Below are positions 46,981-59,434 of a DNA stretch of 64,000 nt, piece after piece; positions within the stretch are counted from its first letter, which is position 1, and every line of letters begins with the position of its first letter. The notes beneath the pieces are model-generated. The model was not told where the DNA came from, did not search any database, and was given only the letters and a program-made list of their open reading frames with translations. A program made the position numbers and the translations under genes. Source of the DNA: Dipylidium caninum (Eukaryota > Platyhelminthes > Cestoda > Cyclophyllidea > Dipylidiidae); assembly GCA_017562135.1 (NCBI GenBank), contig QEYB01000211.1, forward strand, positions 1-64,000, read 5' to 3'.

Positions 46981-47744
46981 ATTGGCTTTATTATCTTCAT
47001 TTAAATGTTTAAAATAACCACACTGCGAGCCCTTACGGGAGCTTTTTGAATGTTCCATTTCGTCAGGAGGTGAGAAGGAAGTTCGTGAACACTCTTAATT
47101 GAGCGATTTCAAACGTAAAAATTCGCACGATGGAGTGTGAACCAATCAGCGCGAGGTCCAATTGCAATTAGTTAAACACTAATTGGGACCGCAAAAATCA
47201 CACTTGATGGTGCTGAATTCAATAAACGTCGTAAAGAAGTCGAGAGGAAACATGCAATTCTGTGATGTTACTCACCGACAAGTGTCTTAGAGCGGTCTAC
47301 CTTGTGTAGACTCCGATAGTGTAGGGGCGAAGGAGAAGTAGGAAGTAGATGGAATACCCCAACGTTCAATGAATGGCCGTCACCTCAACCGGATTCGTCA
47401 TGCAGGATAGCGTGAGGGTGACGTGGTATAGGGATTATTGTCATAATGACATAGACCAAACGGAATACGGCCAGATTCGCGTCTCGTACAAAGGCTCCCC
47501 GTCAGCGTCTTCAGACTCGAGGAGAATATGAACCATAAGACACTACGAAGGAGTTTTCACTCGCCCCTCCTTCAACCTCCAACTGCCCTCTCACTCGAGT
47601 CACGCGCTTATGTATTGTCATTCTGAGGACAGCTTTCTGATTGGCTCTTGGGAGTCTGTCGTGATTCGACACCAAGGCTCCGTACGCACATCCACAGTGA
47701 GCAATGGCCGCCTCCGACAACCGTCCAGACATTCCTGCGACGTG
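46981..47744. other. No gene seen
   Basis: Unremarkable. The plus frame 47610-47834 runs into the next repeat copy. Confidence 0.4.
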
Positions 47745-49560
47745 GACAACTGGTCTTTAGCGTCCTTCGATGTTACGGACAACTCAATAAGCCCTGAAGT
47801 TATGTCCAGCCCGAAACCTCGCCTCTACGGCTGATTGAGACGACGATGACGAGGAAGAGGATACCGTCGAAATAACTGAAAGCTGGCATCTATTCTCTGT
47901 ACCGCCAAGCGTCTGCTCGTCTGCACAGTTATAGGTGCAGCCAAAAGAAACTGCCCGACGTGTGGGCCTATTTAAGGCCTTGTCACTGGGCTTCCCTCAA
48001 TTGGACCAAGTGGGCTCCGCAAATGGCGCTCCTTTTTTCGTCCTTTTTTACGTAGTCTCTGTTTAGTGTAGGGGAGATGCTAGCTGTAGCAGTTGCAGGG
48101 AGAAGTTATGTCGTCTATTTGCCAGTGTGTGGCAGTGTGGAGCAGCCAGAGAAGATGGATTGAACCGTGTCCTTCTCCAGATCCAAGGAGAAAGGCGGGT
48201 GAACTGCATGCAATGGGGACTCAGGAATGACTCCGACAGAGGGTCCTTTTCTTGGCATTGCATGCTGCATTTGTGTTGTGCTCGATGTCCTCTTGTTTCA
48301 CATGCAGTCACTATCCAAATAAAATGATTATGAGAAAATAACTGTCGCTGCGACAGTTAGGGAGATGGTTAGTGTTGATGCGAAGCCGAAGAATTCCACG
48401 ATTCGCATTAGTTGCCTGATGTTGGAGTGGATAGCATGTGAAGTGAACCCCACGTCAGCTACGAGGATACCCTTCTCCGTCGCAATCACCAGTATCGGAT
48501 TGGGGAGTTGCAGAGAGGCAGTTCGAGGCCAGAAGTTGGTGTCAAACCTCACCACACACGTCATTTCACTTCCGAGTCGAAGGAAATAGAGCGACCATTG
48601 ATTACTCTCTCGCCGTCTCCCCACCCCAAGTGGGCTCTGACTCTGATGAGGCAAACCAGCAGAGAGAACGGACTGCGACGCCATTGCTTCACTAGTGTGG
48701 TATGACAGTGGAGAAGCAGAATATATCTTCCACATCTGCAAATCTCCTTCCATTTTCGGCCAGGTGGGTCCATTCGTCGGCATTCGTGAGAGAATTGCAA
48801 AACTGCATCTTAAACTTCCTATATTCAGTGGACGAAGGGCAGCGATAGAATCGGACACGACGCTCCTACAGAATAGCGAGAGAGTCGACCTCGCGTACGA
48901 CAAGACGAATACCTAACGACATGGGGGCGGGGCTGACGCGATACCATGTAGAAATCTGACGTGAAGGAAGGAGGGCGGCACCTTCCGTGATGTACGCACT
49001 TGGCAGACTAAGACTTGACCTTCTGTTCGCCAGAGGAGGAAAGCTTCACCACCCAACACTCACCGTTGGACATTTTGCATCACGTCTCTTTGGCAGAGAA
49101 AGTCGGTCACGAATTTCCTTCCCGGTTGTGGCCCTCATTGAAGCCTTGCTTTCCGACATCTCTAATGCAGAGAGAAATGGCCAGTGGTGAGTCGAGGCAG
49201 TAATAGGGGAGTGGAGACTGTACAGGCAGTGATCTCACTGCCTCCAGGGACTCGTCCCTAGCTAGCACCTACACCAAATTGAGCATAGATTGCAACATGA
49301 TACGAAGCAATGAAATGTGTAACCTGCAGCGACTTTATGGTCCGAGTGGAGGGAAGCCTCATGACGGAGCCTTAAATAGGTTCAAATGTACAGGGGAGCG
49401 GCACTTCCTGGTGCACTCGACGTTCCTCCCGAACAGTGAGAAAGACGGCGTCACACTCTACGGCAAAACGAAGTCGCGGCGACATGATGGCATGGCTGAT
49501 GAAATACCGCGTAGAAAGTCGTTGGTTCGAGGGGACTGTTAGAGGGAAGGGAGGTGGATT
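47745..49560 (+). repeat. Dispersed repeat family A, copy 2
   Basis: Longest copy. It begins with the acidic coding stretch (NSISPEVMSS at about 47785), then follows copy 1 (12370-13475) block by block at about 35.5 kb distance, with an extra stretch of roughly 500 bases (48440-48980) that copy 1 lacks. The block at 49000-49230 keeps two readable frames shared with 13100-13330. Confidence 0.65.
48328..48903 (-). CDS. 191-codon open frame inside repeat family A
   Basis: The longest intact frame in the window. Its second half is hydrophobic (PNPILVIATEKGILVADVGF, ending in LTISLTVAATVIFS). The matching part of copy 1 (12729-13060) is also open on the minus strand in places (LTVFLAVAAT for LTISLTVAAT). 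It could be a remnant of an element protein with a membrane segment, or a frame open by composition. No known domain is seen. Confidence 0.3.
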   Translation of the reverse strand: MSYARSTLSLFCRSVVSDSIAALRPLNIGSLRCSFAILSRMPTNGPTWPKMEGDLQMWKIYSASPLSYHTSEAMASQSVLSAGLPHQSQSPLGVGRRRESNQWSLYFLRLGSEMTCVVRFDTNFWPRTASLQLPNPILVIATEKGILVADVGFTSHAIHSNIRQLMRIVEFFGFASTLTISLTVAATVIFS

Positions 49561-50577
49561 CCGCCTTTGGCGAAGCCGGCACTTGAGCCTCCTCTCCGTT
49601 GAGTGTCTCAAATGGTTGACAATGGGATAGGACACGGTCCATGTGCGACAACTCCAAGTACACATTGGAGGAATGAAGGAAACCATATAATCTGCAGATA
49701 GGTGGAAGGCTTGATGGTGATGCGCGCAACTGCAGTATTATCACGTCATCCATTTGAGTCTTAACCAAGTCCACTCTCCACTATCTTACGATTAGCCGGC
49801 GGTCTCACTGCCAAGTATTTCTCCTCACGCATGCTGTGCAGGGAAAGTCTGAGATGACATTCCTTCGTAAGTTCTATTCACTGACGATTTCTAGATCGAA
49901 AATCCGCTTACTACTCACTGCTTGAGCGGCAATTAGCGTAGTACTCAGATCATTTACACCCAAAAGTAATTCAATTTGACGCCTGTTAATCACGACAGAA
50001 TTGTGCGCACCCCTCTGATTTAGCTGTCCACCGCTCTCACCTCGCCAGGAGGTGACAAGAGAAGTCTTCGGTGGAGAAACGTTCTTCTGAGTGAAAATGG
50101 GAAGGACGTTGAAGTGGATTTTATGTAAGTAAGCCTCATTGTAAGAAACAGGCCAAATGAAGAGAAAATCCTGAGTCTGGAAGGAAGAATGTGCCGGTGA
50201 GTGATGAGAAGTCAGTAGAAGTTAAAACAGTTAGTTGCATTCATCGCGGCATGTGCCGATGTATTTGGAGAATGTCACGACGCACCCACCGATCCCAAAC
50301 CAACAACTTACACCTCCCAACAAACTGCATTCACTGCCCCCTCAACCCTCCATCACCGCGAGAACAGCCAAACTTTCTGCTCTGCACAACTTAGTAGAGG
50401 CGGCTAATGCTCAACCCACTTGACGAGTTTTGCACACGCCCAACCGCTTTCTACACTCAAATTTCTCCTCTCACTCTCTTTCACCTCCTTTCATTCCCCC
50501 CCCCCCCCACCCTTCGCCATTTTCATCGACCGTTTTGCTAGTGGGCGATGGACCAGGCGCTGACCTGTTACCTTGAC
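49561..50577. other. No gene seen
   Basis: Short overlapping frames only. A decayed CTAGATCGAAA block near 49890 may be another family A scrap. A C13 run is at 50496-50508. Confidence 0.45.
50496..50508. repeat. Poly-C run (13)
   Basis: Uninterrupted C13 about 70 bases before the NUMT. The length is likely uncertain in the assembly. Confidence 0.9.
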
Positions 50578-51084
50578 ATATGTGAGGTGTTACATTGTTA
50601 GTTATTTTATTTTTTGTTATATAATTGTTGCGTGCTTTATTATTGTAGTTTTCGAAAGAAGAGTGTGTGGAAAATGGGTTTTATTTCGTGTTTCTTGCTA
50701 ATGAGTGAGGCTTTTACTGGTTATATAATGATTTAGCATTAAATGGCACGTTGGTAGGTTACCAATTGTTGGTACAATTATATATAAGTTTATTGTTGGT
50801 GGGTTTTTGTTAATAGTGTTACCTTAATTCGCGTGTTACTTTTCATGGTTGTTCAGGGCTTATAATGCTGGGATTTATTATATTGCATATGATATGATAT
50901 ATATCGAAACTAATAAACAATTACGTATTAATTCTTCTATTAGTGATACGGTATTATCTCATTGTTATTGTGGTTTTTGGTGCTGTTGTTGGGTGTATTT
51001 TTGCTTTATTTTGTTTGCCTGGTTTTTCGGTTGATATTTGAACTTATATCGAGGCCCACTCTTCAAATATATCAGTTTCTGTAA
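50578..51084 (+). pseudogene. NUMT: nuclear copy of mitochondrial cytochrome b
   Basis: T- and G-rich, unlike its surroundings, as in flatworm mitochondrial coding strands. Read with the flatworm code, the segment at 50670-50735 gives SVWKMGFISCFLLMSEAFTG with AAA as Asn, matching the family's VW..G....L.M.EAFTGYVL helix. Later come FVNSVTL (50800), LGFIILHMI (50870) and, near 51040, DI.TYIEAHSSNISVSV, which aligns with the conserved DPE.FIEANPL.SPVHI stretch, including I-E-A. Several frame breaks and stops are present, so it is not functional. It covers roughly the middle half of the gene. Confidence 0.82.
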
Positions 51085-53223
51085 AGAAGGGGGTGGAGAG
51101 GAGGAATGAGATAAAAGAATGAGTCTGAGTGTTTAGGATATCCGAACAAGGGAGGCTGGGGAAGAGAAACTAGTTCACGAAGTCTTCGGCACTGGTACAG
51201 GGAATAAATTCGATTTAGTTTGACGAATTTTCCTCAAGGGTGAATATGCCTAACTGTCGAGCTTTTCTCAAACCGGCTTTCCCTCGGCCACGAGACGAGG
51301 ACGAGGAAGGCGACTTGGTGGATTTTAACCGAACATCGTATGATCACAAATTGGGGTAACAGTACGTCTGTTTGATGATCCTTAGGATAAGGAAAGCGTA
51401 TTCTGCCATGATATCGGCAATCGTGTTTTGTTCACTGCGTTATAAGTAGAGCGTGGATGCAGATGTTTCGTCTCGCAATTGCTGGCAAAGTTTATTTGTT
51501 CAGAGGAGAAATTAACAAGTCCTCTTCGGTTTAATGGGGATTTATAAGAAGTAACACATTGGTTAACCATAACTAGCAAATTCCAATTGCCATGAAATAA
51601 ATGGAGAGAGACAACCAAACTCCCTACTCGCCTGTCCCCATCCCAGCCATGTTCAGTATGTGCCTATTATCCAATGCGAAAGGAACAAATCTCCCATCAT
51701 TCTCTGACGTAGTCATATGAAGTAAAATTAACCCATCACTCCTTCTTTCCCACATCCGCCTAAAAAGCTGCTTGGGGGCGTCATTGTATCAACCCTGCAG
51801 TCGTGTCTATAGCCATGTCTAAACGACTTGCGTTTCCCATATAGATCATAACCTCAACTGCAACAGTTTTCAACCGAGGAGGGCATTTCATAACACCCAA
51901 CCAGCACGATGTTATGCTTGTCGGTTTTGACTCGCCGAACCATTAAAAGGAGACTGCGGCTGCACAACGATTGAGGCTTCACCCCCGTGTTCACCATTTC
52001 AGTGGACGAAGAAATTCATTTCCTCTGCTCCCATTTCCCCTCCTTGTGAGACGGCAACCGATAGACTAAATTTCCCTCCTTCTCATTCCACTCCACGAAA
52101 CATCACGCCACTCCATCCCTCGCTTCTCCTTTCCACAAGTATCCACTCATGGGCGCATACAAGGCTGTTTGTCACACCCACTTGAAAGTTGAATAGAAGC
52201 AGGGGGTGGGGAACGGTTTGACTAGCAGAGAGTGAGTCTATCGTTGGTGAATTTGGCTTGTCCCTGGCTCTCGTCCTCCTCTCTCTTGTCACCACCTCAT
52301 CAAGGTGGTCTGCATTCTTAGCGCACTTCCCACACGACACTTGCTTTTCGCTACTTGTGTTTCGCCAATCTCTTGGGTCGCACTTTCGTCTATTTGTTGC
52401 ATAAATGTGTACAGTCCGAAGTCGGGAGGGAGTGGGGAAGCTATTTTGCGAAAGAATGCCATCCGAGCGATTCTACGTCGAAATGAATGGCAGTCCTTTA
52501 CAGAGTAACCCCCTCAGTCCCTCGTGGCTTTAGCACTGAATGGGCGGAAGAGCGAACTGACATATGGACAAGCGAGATAGGGGGAAGTTCGTCAACGGAT
52601 ACGCAACTTTCACCTGCCAAGGAAGCTCTTTCGCGCTTTCTTCCTCTGTCACGGTTCTTGTAGCGTGTTACCACAATCCGTTGTTGTGCAACAAAGTGAA
52701 ATGTTGGAGGAATGAAACAGTGGATGGAATATGTCGGGAGATTGTCATTAGAATAGATGCGGAGTAAGAGGACGAGGTGGAGGAGGTTGAGTCAACGGGT
52801 CTGCATTGCTCCAGGGTGGGGGATGGAATAGCACAGGTCTGAGGGGAATGTGGAGGGACGGTGAGCGAGGCAAATGGTCTGCGACTGATTCTAGTCAGAG
52901 GAGGAGGAGTAAGCGCGTGAATCAGAAAGTGGAGAAGGTGGGACTTCGTGAGAGGTTCGTGGAACGGTGTTTGTGAAGGACATCCATGGGCGGTTTTCTC
53001 CACAACTTGAACAACGTTTGCGGAGAATACCGGCTCGATGACGACGTTGTTGAAATGAGGTCTGATGATTACTGCTGCGTAGCCGTAGACGTCACTAACA
53101 CACTAAAATATTTGTCTGCCTTTCTGTCCGCCCTGTCCACACAGCAGATAGGCAGACACATTTTCTGTTTTTGGGTTTTAACGCGATTATGCTGAAACAG
53201 TGCTTTTGATGCAATTGTTTTGC
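51085..53223. other. No supported gene
   Basis: The plus frame 52564-52767 (67 codons: VNGYATFTCQGSSFA, four Cys) is protein-like but not recognised. Its opposite strand is open too (52668-53003). The near-palindromic GTCTGCC ... GGCAGAC around 53111-53157 lies just before the mariner homology and might be an old terminal repeat. Confidence 0.35.
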
Positions 53224-54170
53224 CACTGGAATTTTCTTGGCTGGAAGAAATGTTGGAGAAGCATGTAGGAACTTATATAAGGTGCTGGGGAAAGCATATT
53301 TTCTGGTGGAACATAGAGGAGATGTTCGAAAATTTTCTAACATGTAATTTTGACTTTTCTGATGAGCCGCGTTCTGGGCACTCGTCTGTGACAACGATGA
53401 TGTTGTTGAATCTACTTCGAAGCAAATCCTCTTCCGTCCACATCGGAGATCGCTGAAAGGCTCAATTCAGCTCAACAAAAAAAACTTCGGACCATATTCA
53501 AGAGATAAGAAGGGTGCTACCTGAATGAACTGAGAAAAATGTAGACAGTCGTGTTGTCACAAGCACACTTTCGCTCGCTAGGAACGAAATCGAGTCCTCC
53601 GTCGATTGGATGACAACGTGTAATCAAAAGTGGCTTACCTACTGAAAAAGGGCTGGACCAAGAGAACCCAGCTCTTCCACCTCTAAAGCAAATTCTAGTG
53701 CACACAAGATAAAATTGTGGTATAAATAACGTGGGACCTTCAAGATTGAGCGCATTATGGCCCGTTAAAAGCGAATGGAAAGCTCCAGCTGGAGGCGTAT
53801 GATCAGGAAACTGATATTCAAGAGGAATGGCATCGTACTGCATGAGGATAGAAAATTGGCCACATGCTGCTTTGTAAACTCGCCAAAAAAATTAGAAAAC
53901 GAGGATGGGAAATTCTATCGTATGTATTGTATTCACGGACTTGCCACCCTTCGAATATAAATCGCCAGGATTTTGTGGGGAACAAAGTACGAAAATGGGG
54001 AAGATATTAGACAATGACAGGTAAAAATCTGTGCAATAAAGATGGTTCCTTTTTTTTAAACCGGCGTACACAACATGACCTCAAGTTGGCTAAAGGTCAT
54101 TTCGAAATAGCAAAATTCCTTAATGATGGTGAGGAAAAATATATTTTGGTTTATCCAAAACAGAACTTTT
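53224..54170 (+). mobile_element. Dead mariner-type transposase
   Basis: Mariner elements move by a DDE/D transposase. The linker motif after the second DNA-binding helix is clear: NFDFSDEPRSGHSSVTT at 53345-53400. Then come RRVLPE (family LPHEL), LARNEIESS, TTCNQKWLTY for the catalytic T-(C/G)-D-E-K-W, RNGIVLHEDRKLA for GVVLHQDNARPH, a segment matching GWE.LPHPPYSPDLAPSDYHLF (RGWEILSY ... YSRTCHPSNIN), and GKNLCNKDG towards the C-terminus. The first catalytic Asp is replaced by Asn, and the Asp of the SPD.APSD block is lost, with many stops and shifts. It cannot be active. Clear terminal repeats were not identified. Confidence 0.8.
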
Positions 54171-55573
54171 CGGTGGACTTTAGAGTTCTGCTTAGAGACC
54201 GACTCCTTCCATTCGTCCACTCATCATCAGCCTCATCTTCCTCGCCTTGCCACTTTCTTATCCCGGCACTTACTTCTTCGCATCGCGCGCCTCGGATTAG
54301 CAGCTGCCACACACTCACCTCCTCTTCCCCACTCTGTTCATGCTCAATGAGGTGACTCTGTGCATGAGGGTGAGACGGCTTGCAAGTCTGGGTATCCACT
54401 GGGAGGCGAGATGTGCAGCACGTCAGGTTGCCCTCCAATAAGCACCTTTCCACTCACATTCACATCGTTGAATTCCACCATTCCTCACCGTCTCCGCAGT
54501 TAGCGGTGTGCTTCAGCAGTGGATGGATGGTCCTCGTATAAAGGAAAAAGGCGTGACTACCTCGCTTTTTCTGCATTAGACCAGACGTCACTGTCGAATT
54601 TAGGTGTTGAAGCCATCTGTAAAACTGCATTTCAGTCTCAATAGTTAATGACAGAGACTAGTTCTGCCAAATGGTGAGTGAAAAATGGAGTTCAAAAGAT
54701 GAGGACATCCAGTGTGAGTGTGCAGTAAATAAAATGACTGGGAGACGGCGACAGGTCTCCTCTGTCGGCATTCATCAGCGTCTTAGTCCCCAACTCTTTC
54801 AACTATGATATCCCAACTACACCCTTACGGCCTTCTTCACTCGTGCCTGGTGAGGTGAAGCAGTGACCAGTTCGTTGTCAGCCTGCCGTTTCCGACTGCT
54901 CTTGACTAAGAGACGAATTAAGTCTGGAGGCCCTTTCGTCACCATACAAAGACGTAGAGCCTTGCAGCCACATCGACTTCTCATCACACGCAGGTGCCGT
55001 GAATGCCAGCATACAGTGAATGGTTGAGAGTTGGAAGATTTTATGCGAATGGAGACTAACCCAAAGAGGCCGTCTTGATGTAAGGGGAGCGTGAATATGA
55101 TACAAGAGCTTCAAAGCCTCTTAATCAACCTCTGCGTCATCTGTCCCGTTCCCACCCTCCTCACTCCATTTTTCTCATCTTCGTCTTTGCTGACTTCCAA
55201 TTTTCCTTTCAACTCCTCTACTTAGTCTAACTTTCCAGCTCAGTTTTTGACCAGTTTAACACAGAGTATGACAAAAGAGCAGCTTTCGCGACTCTGTGGC
55301 CAACATTTTATTCGTCGTAACGTCAGTTGGTACCCTGGGCATCCACAAAGGTACCCGAATTGCACGGAACCTGTTGCGTCTCCTCCAACTCGCTCACCGA
55401 TGCTCGAGTCACAATGTAGTGATTCAAATCCTCTTTGATTCACTGATCAAGAAGAAGGCGAAGGAGAAGAAGAAAGTGTTCGGCCCAGAAGTGACAGACA
55501 TACCTTAAGAATAACGGGCACTGAGTAAAGTGGGTATGGTTGATTTTTAACGACGAAGAAACACACCATACTT
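54171..55573. other. No supported gene
   Basis: The plus frame 55296-55508 (70 codons, ending KKKAKEKKKVFGPEVTDI) is the most protein-like. Its 5' side (55230-55270) resembles 56310-56360 (TTTTTGACCAGTT). No identification. Confidence 0.35.
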
Positions 55574-55930
55574 ACCGACGATGGACTCATTCCCTAGAGA
55601 TGTAGCTAAGAAGGTGCGTAACTTATTCGTCGTGCATCGCATATCCTCCGCAATTTGCTTGTAGACAGCCAACATAAATTGATCAAAATCAGTCGAGCCA
55701 CCCACAGCTCCATGTGGGTGAGTATCGTGCAGCCCGAATGCAAACCCTCTGTGGGTCATGGTGCGTCCACATCCCCTCGAGACCGTCCAAGCGTATTGTG
55801 TGGAACAAAGTTGTCTCCATTGACAGGTTTGCATGTGAGACTTGTTAGTTTTCGTCCCACTACAATCCACTCCTTTCTGTTTCTGTTGCCTGGACTTGCC
55901 GAGCACTTTTACTCCCGATTTCATCCGACA
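55574..55930 (-). CDS. Probable exon of unidentified Cys-containing protein
   Basis: Open through 118 codons and ending at a consensus donor GTAAGTAT (55573 downward) after SLGNESIVG. It contains QTCQWRQLCSTQYAW, VSRGCGRTM, and then VGGSTDFDQFMLAVYKQIAE and CTTNKLRTF. Composition and the donor make it a convincing exon. The start is uncertain; CAACAG at about 55883-55888 could be the acceptor. The family is unknown. Confidence 0.45.
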
Positions 55931-58364
55931 GCCTGATTTTTCAAGTCTCGCTCCGCCGATTATCAGTTATTATTTACTTAACACCACTCCTTATCTCTGA
56001 TATTGCTCAGAATTCTAGCCGAAAGCCGAGTTGGCAGTCTGGGTCAAGCAGGAGAGCGAAGAGCCATTTGCGGACACCGAGGCGTGAAGCGCGAGTAGAG
56101 TAAGCAGGAAGCGTAAATGAAGCTAGCCATTGAGGCGGTGGTCAAGGGCAGATGTCCTCACTGACCACGCCGAATACCCGAAGAGCAAACAGCGGGCGAC
56201 AACTATTACGATACCAAAGAGCAGCTGCACATTTCGATACTGCTTCCGTCCAACGCTCGATTCAAACCTCCTCCTCAGCGCAATCTAATGTTCCTTTCAG
56301 TTAGATTGCTTATTCCAGTTTGCCAATATGATTTTTGACCAGTTAAGACGCATAGAGTAGTTGCAGAGGAAGGAAAGAAGGAAGGGAAATTAACACTCTA
56401 AACAGCTACGTCGAGTGGAATGGGATTTGTCTCAATTGTTTTTCTTTTTTTCTCATTTCCTCTTTCTCCTCCTGTGATTCACTCTGCCTAGCCCAACACT
56501 CTCCCGCATGTATTTTCCTGTCAAAATAAGTGCAGCGGGCGCGCGGACATGCGCTTCTACAATGTAGGCAATACGAGGCGAGGCGTCCCGAGGAGGCGAG
56601 GAAAGACGAGAAGAAAAGAGGAAAGATGAGAGGAGCACGTTGATTCTGTCACACTTAGCGAGGAGCGGTTTTTCTGTTGCCGATTCAACCTCGGTATCAC
56701 AGTATCACAACACTCCCCATATCTGCGTTAAGCAACTTAGTTAACCGCAATAAGACTACGGTTGCAGGAATTTCTTGGCCGACACCTTAGGTGTGAGTTG
56801 TACGTTGGAAGGAAGCACAACGGAAATGTGCGGCTGCTTATTGGGACCGACTGTTCTTCGGGCAATTTTGGAGCCTTTAGTAAGACTGTCATGGGCTGTT
56901 GCTATTGTTTAGACCGTAGTTGTTTTCGTTGACTGTTCTCGCCGTTGTGCTTCCTCCTTCTTGCTCGCTTCTCGATGGGACATACTAGTTACTGAAGAGC
57001 GGGCTCGTGAAAGAGTTGAAGAGTAACAGCACTCACTCCTGTATCGAGAGGCGGGACGGGGAGGGTTTAGATGTGAAAATTCAAGTTATGTTAAGGTGAT
57101 TAAGGTGGCTTGTTACTTGGCAACTGGCTGCTTGGGGTAAAAAGCATAGTAGCCCAGATGGGCCAATCGTAATGATTCATTTGCAGTAAAATATGCTCCA
57201 GATGCCGCGCGTGGTCTCGTGAGTTGCACCTCTGTATGGACGTGCTAAAGTGAAGAGCTAGGCACAGGCAGGCGACAATCGCTAAACCAGATCGAGTTGG
57301 AGAGAAGCCATGGGAAAGGTCTTCGTTCCACATCAGATCGGAAGGCGGATCACATCCTGAGGTTGATGATTGAAGGCAGGAGGTGAGACGGTGGCCTAGT
57401 TCGATAGACGAAATAGCAGGTGCAAATGCAGGAGTGGAAAGGAGCCCCCTTAAAATCTACACGAGACATGTGCCATTTTGCATACAGTGAAGAGGCAGAC
57501 CTCAGTAAACTTCCCATTGAAATGGAAGCGGCCTCGGGCTGATGAATGGAAGGCAATCTGTTTTCCCTCTCTTCAGTCAAGTCAACCATGCTGAACTAAC
57601 AGTCGATAAACATCGATCCGACCCGACCCGAGATACAAGGTCACAAGCTATGCAATTACTGCGAGCCGCATGTCCACGAAATCTCTAACCCACGTGGAGG
57701 ACATTTCAAAATATCCCTAACCAATTCATGGCCATAGTAACAGCGTTATTGACGCATGAGTGCTGCCGAGATGGGGTTGTGCAGCGGGGAAAAGACGGCG
57801 ATCGCCTTCCTGTCTCTTCGCTTTCAACATCTGGCTGCCCCGCATCCAGTGCTTCAAGCTCACCGGATAGGGGAACCTACTCCGAAGTTAGAAGCTCCGC
57901 CGTGGTGAATTGACTTGGTGTTTCAGATGAATCAGGCGCTGTTTCAGAATCGAGGGGCTCTGGTGGAGTAAAGAGGAGGAAACAGACAGGTAAGACCAAG
58001 TGAAAATTAAAAGGAAATCGGGGCGTCTGCATCTGTTTAGCTGTGGCTTGCCTAGAAAGACATGCGGAAGAGTTTTGAGTGACGGGGGAAGCGGAGTGGG
58101 AGACGTTGGAAGTGAGAAAGCTAAGGAAACCAAATGAGAACACGATCGAATTCTGTTACAATGCATAACACCAGTCCACTCCACGCCGGACGACTGTGTT
58201 GTTTCGAGTGTTAAGTCCCCACTCTAAGCACAGAGTATAAAAATCGAGACAATGTGCCCAATGCGAAAAGTGGCTGGGGGCTTGTGGACAATTAAGGTTG
58301 GGGAGAGTTGGGCAAGAGTGGCGCTGAAGGGTGATGAAAGCGAATTTGCTGCTCGGTATTTCAC
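55931..58364. other. No supported gene
   Basis: Frames at 57100-57589 (minus), 57728-57913 (plus) and 57877-58184 (minus) are ordinary and overlap. No recognised domain. Confidence 0.4.
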
Positions 58365-58800
58365 TTCACGCCGTCTATGCGGAGAAATTCTGTGATTACA
58401 TTTCTTCACGGTTGTTGCTCTCAATGAAGTGGAAACCAAACCTTGATCTCAATTGCTTTCTTCCCCAGAGTCCTTGACAAACAATCTTTCGCATCACTGA
58501 GCGCGAGTTGCATCGAGAGGGGAGGGAATTGATAGTGCCGCATGCAGGGAGTATTTAGTCATATTTGAAGGAAGTCTCGTGACGGCGTCTTAAATAACCG
58601 TAAACATCCGTCAACTTCCTTTGACCGCAGCTCAGACTGCCCACACGCGAAGGCACATGAGAGTTCAGAGAGTAGAGACCAGTCGTCATCTTCGTGTGGT
58701 CCAGCCACCTCCAATGCACACTGGTCAACTGTGACTTGATGTCACTTGACGAGTACTATTTACGGCTAACATCTTCTCTAGATTGGAAATTTTTCTCACA
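58365..58800 (+). repeat. Dispersed repeat family A, copy 3 (partial)
   Basis: Matches 13190-13660 in the same orientation: CGGTTGTTGCTCTCA near 58400, GTGACGG(C)GTCTTAAAT at 58575-58593, and CTGGTCAACTGTGACT at 58724-58739. Confidence 0.6.
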
Positions 58801-59434
58801 ACTCAATACATCGGCGATGATCAAAGCAGTCCTCAGAATCTTGTTAGTCTCCACAGCGGCAGGTGAACAAAACTTATGCCATATTGAAAAAGATGCAGAA
58901 TGACCTTATATCACGACACGCCGGTGAGCGCACAAGGTAGGGCTGAAAGTGACTCTTATCAGTTATGCCCGATCGGCAGAAGTAAGAGCATTCGTGCTGG
59001 CAGAAACTCTCCATTTCAAATGAGTAGGCTGAAGAAATGTCATGAAGTAAAGCTCCCTGCTATGAGGTGCTTGTGGCTGTTTGTAGAAGGTTTTACAGTC
59101 TGACGGTGTGCGGGGACGGAGGAGTGGACAAATTTTCTCCTAAAATGAATATTCACCTTGGCAAGGAAGGCAGTGTGCAGGTGGAGCTGCTGAGAAGTTT
59201 AGTAGGGGCGTGATACGGCCAAATGAGACAGCCAACTCCTTTCATCGATCACCGAAACACCTCTTCAATTGAACAACACCCACCTCCACCTCGCTCCGAA
59301 GTCGTGATTCACGTCAACACCTACATCCGCCTTCAAGATGCTGTCGCCATCCAACGGCATCCCCTACGCCTTCCCAGTTTAACCATTCCCACCTTTCACA
59401 TTACACTCATTTAGCCATGCTTCTTGTTCACTTA

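Noticed and set aside
53095..53394. 99-codon minus frame
   Set aside because: Antisense to the mariner linker region, whose plus-strand motif DEPRSG is diagnostic.
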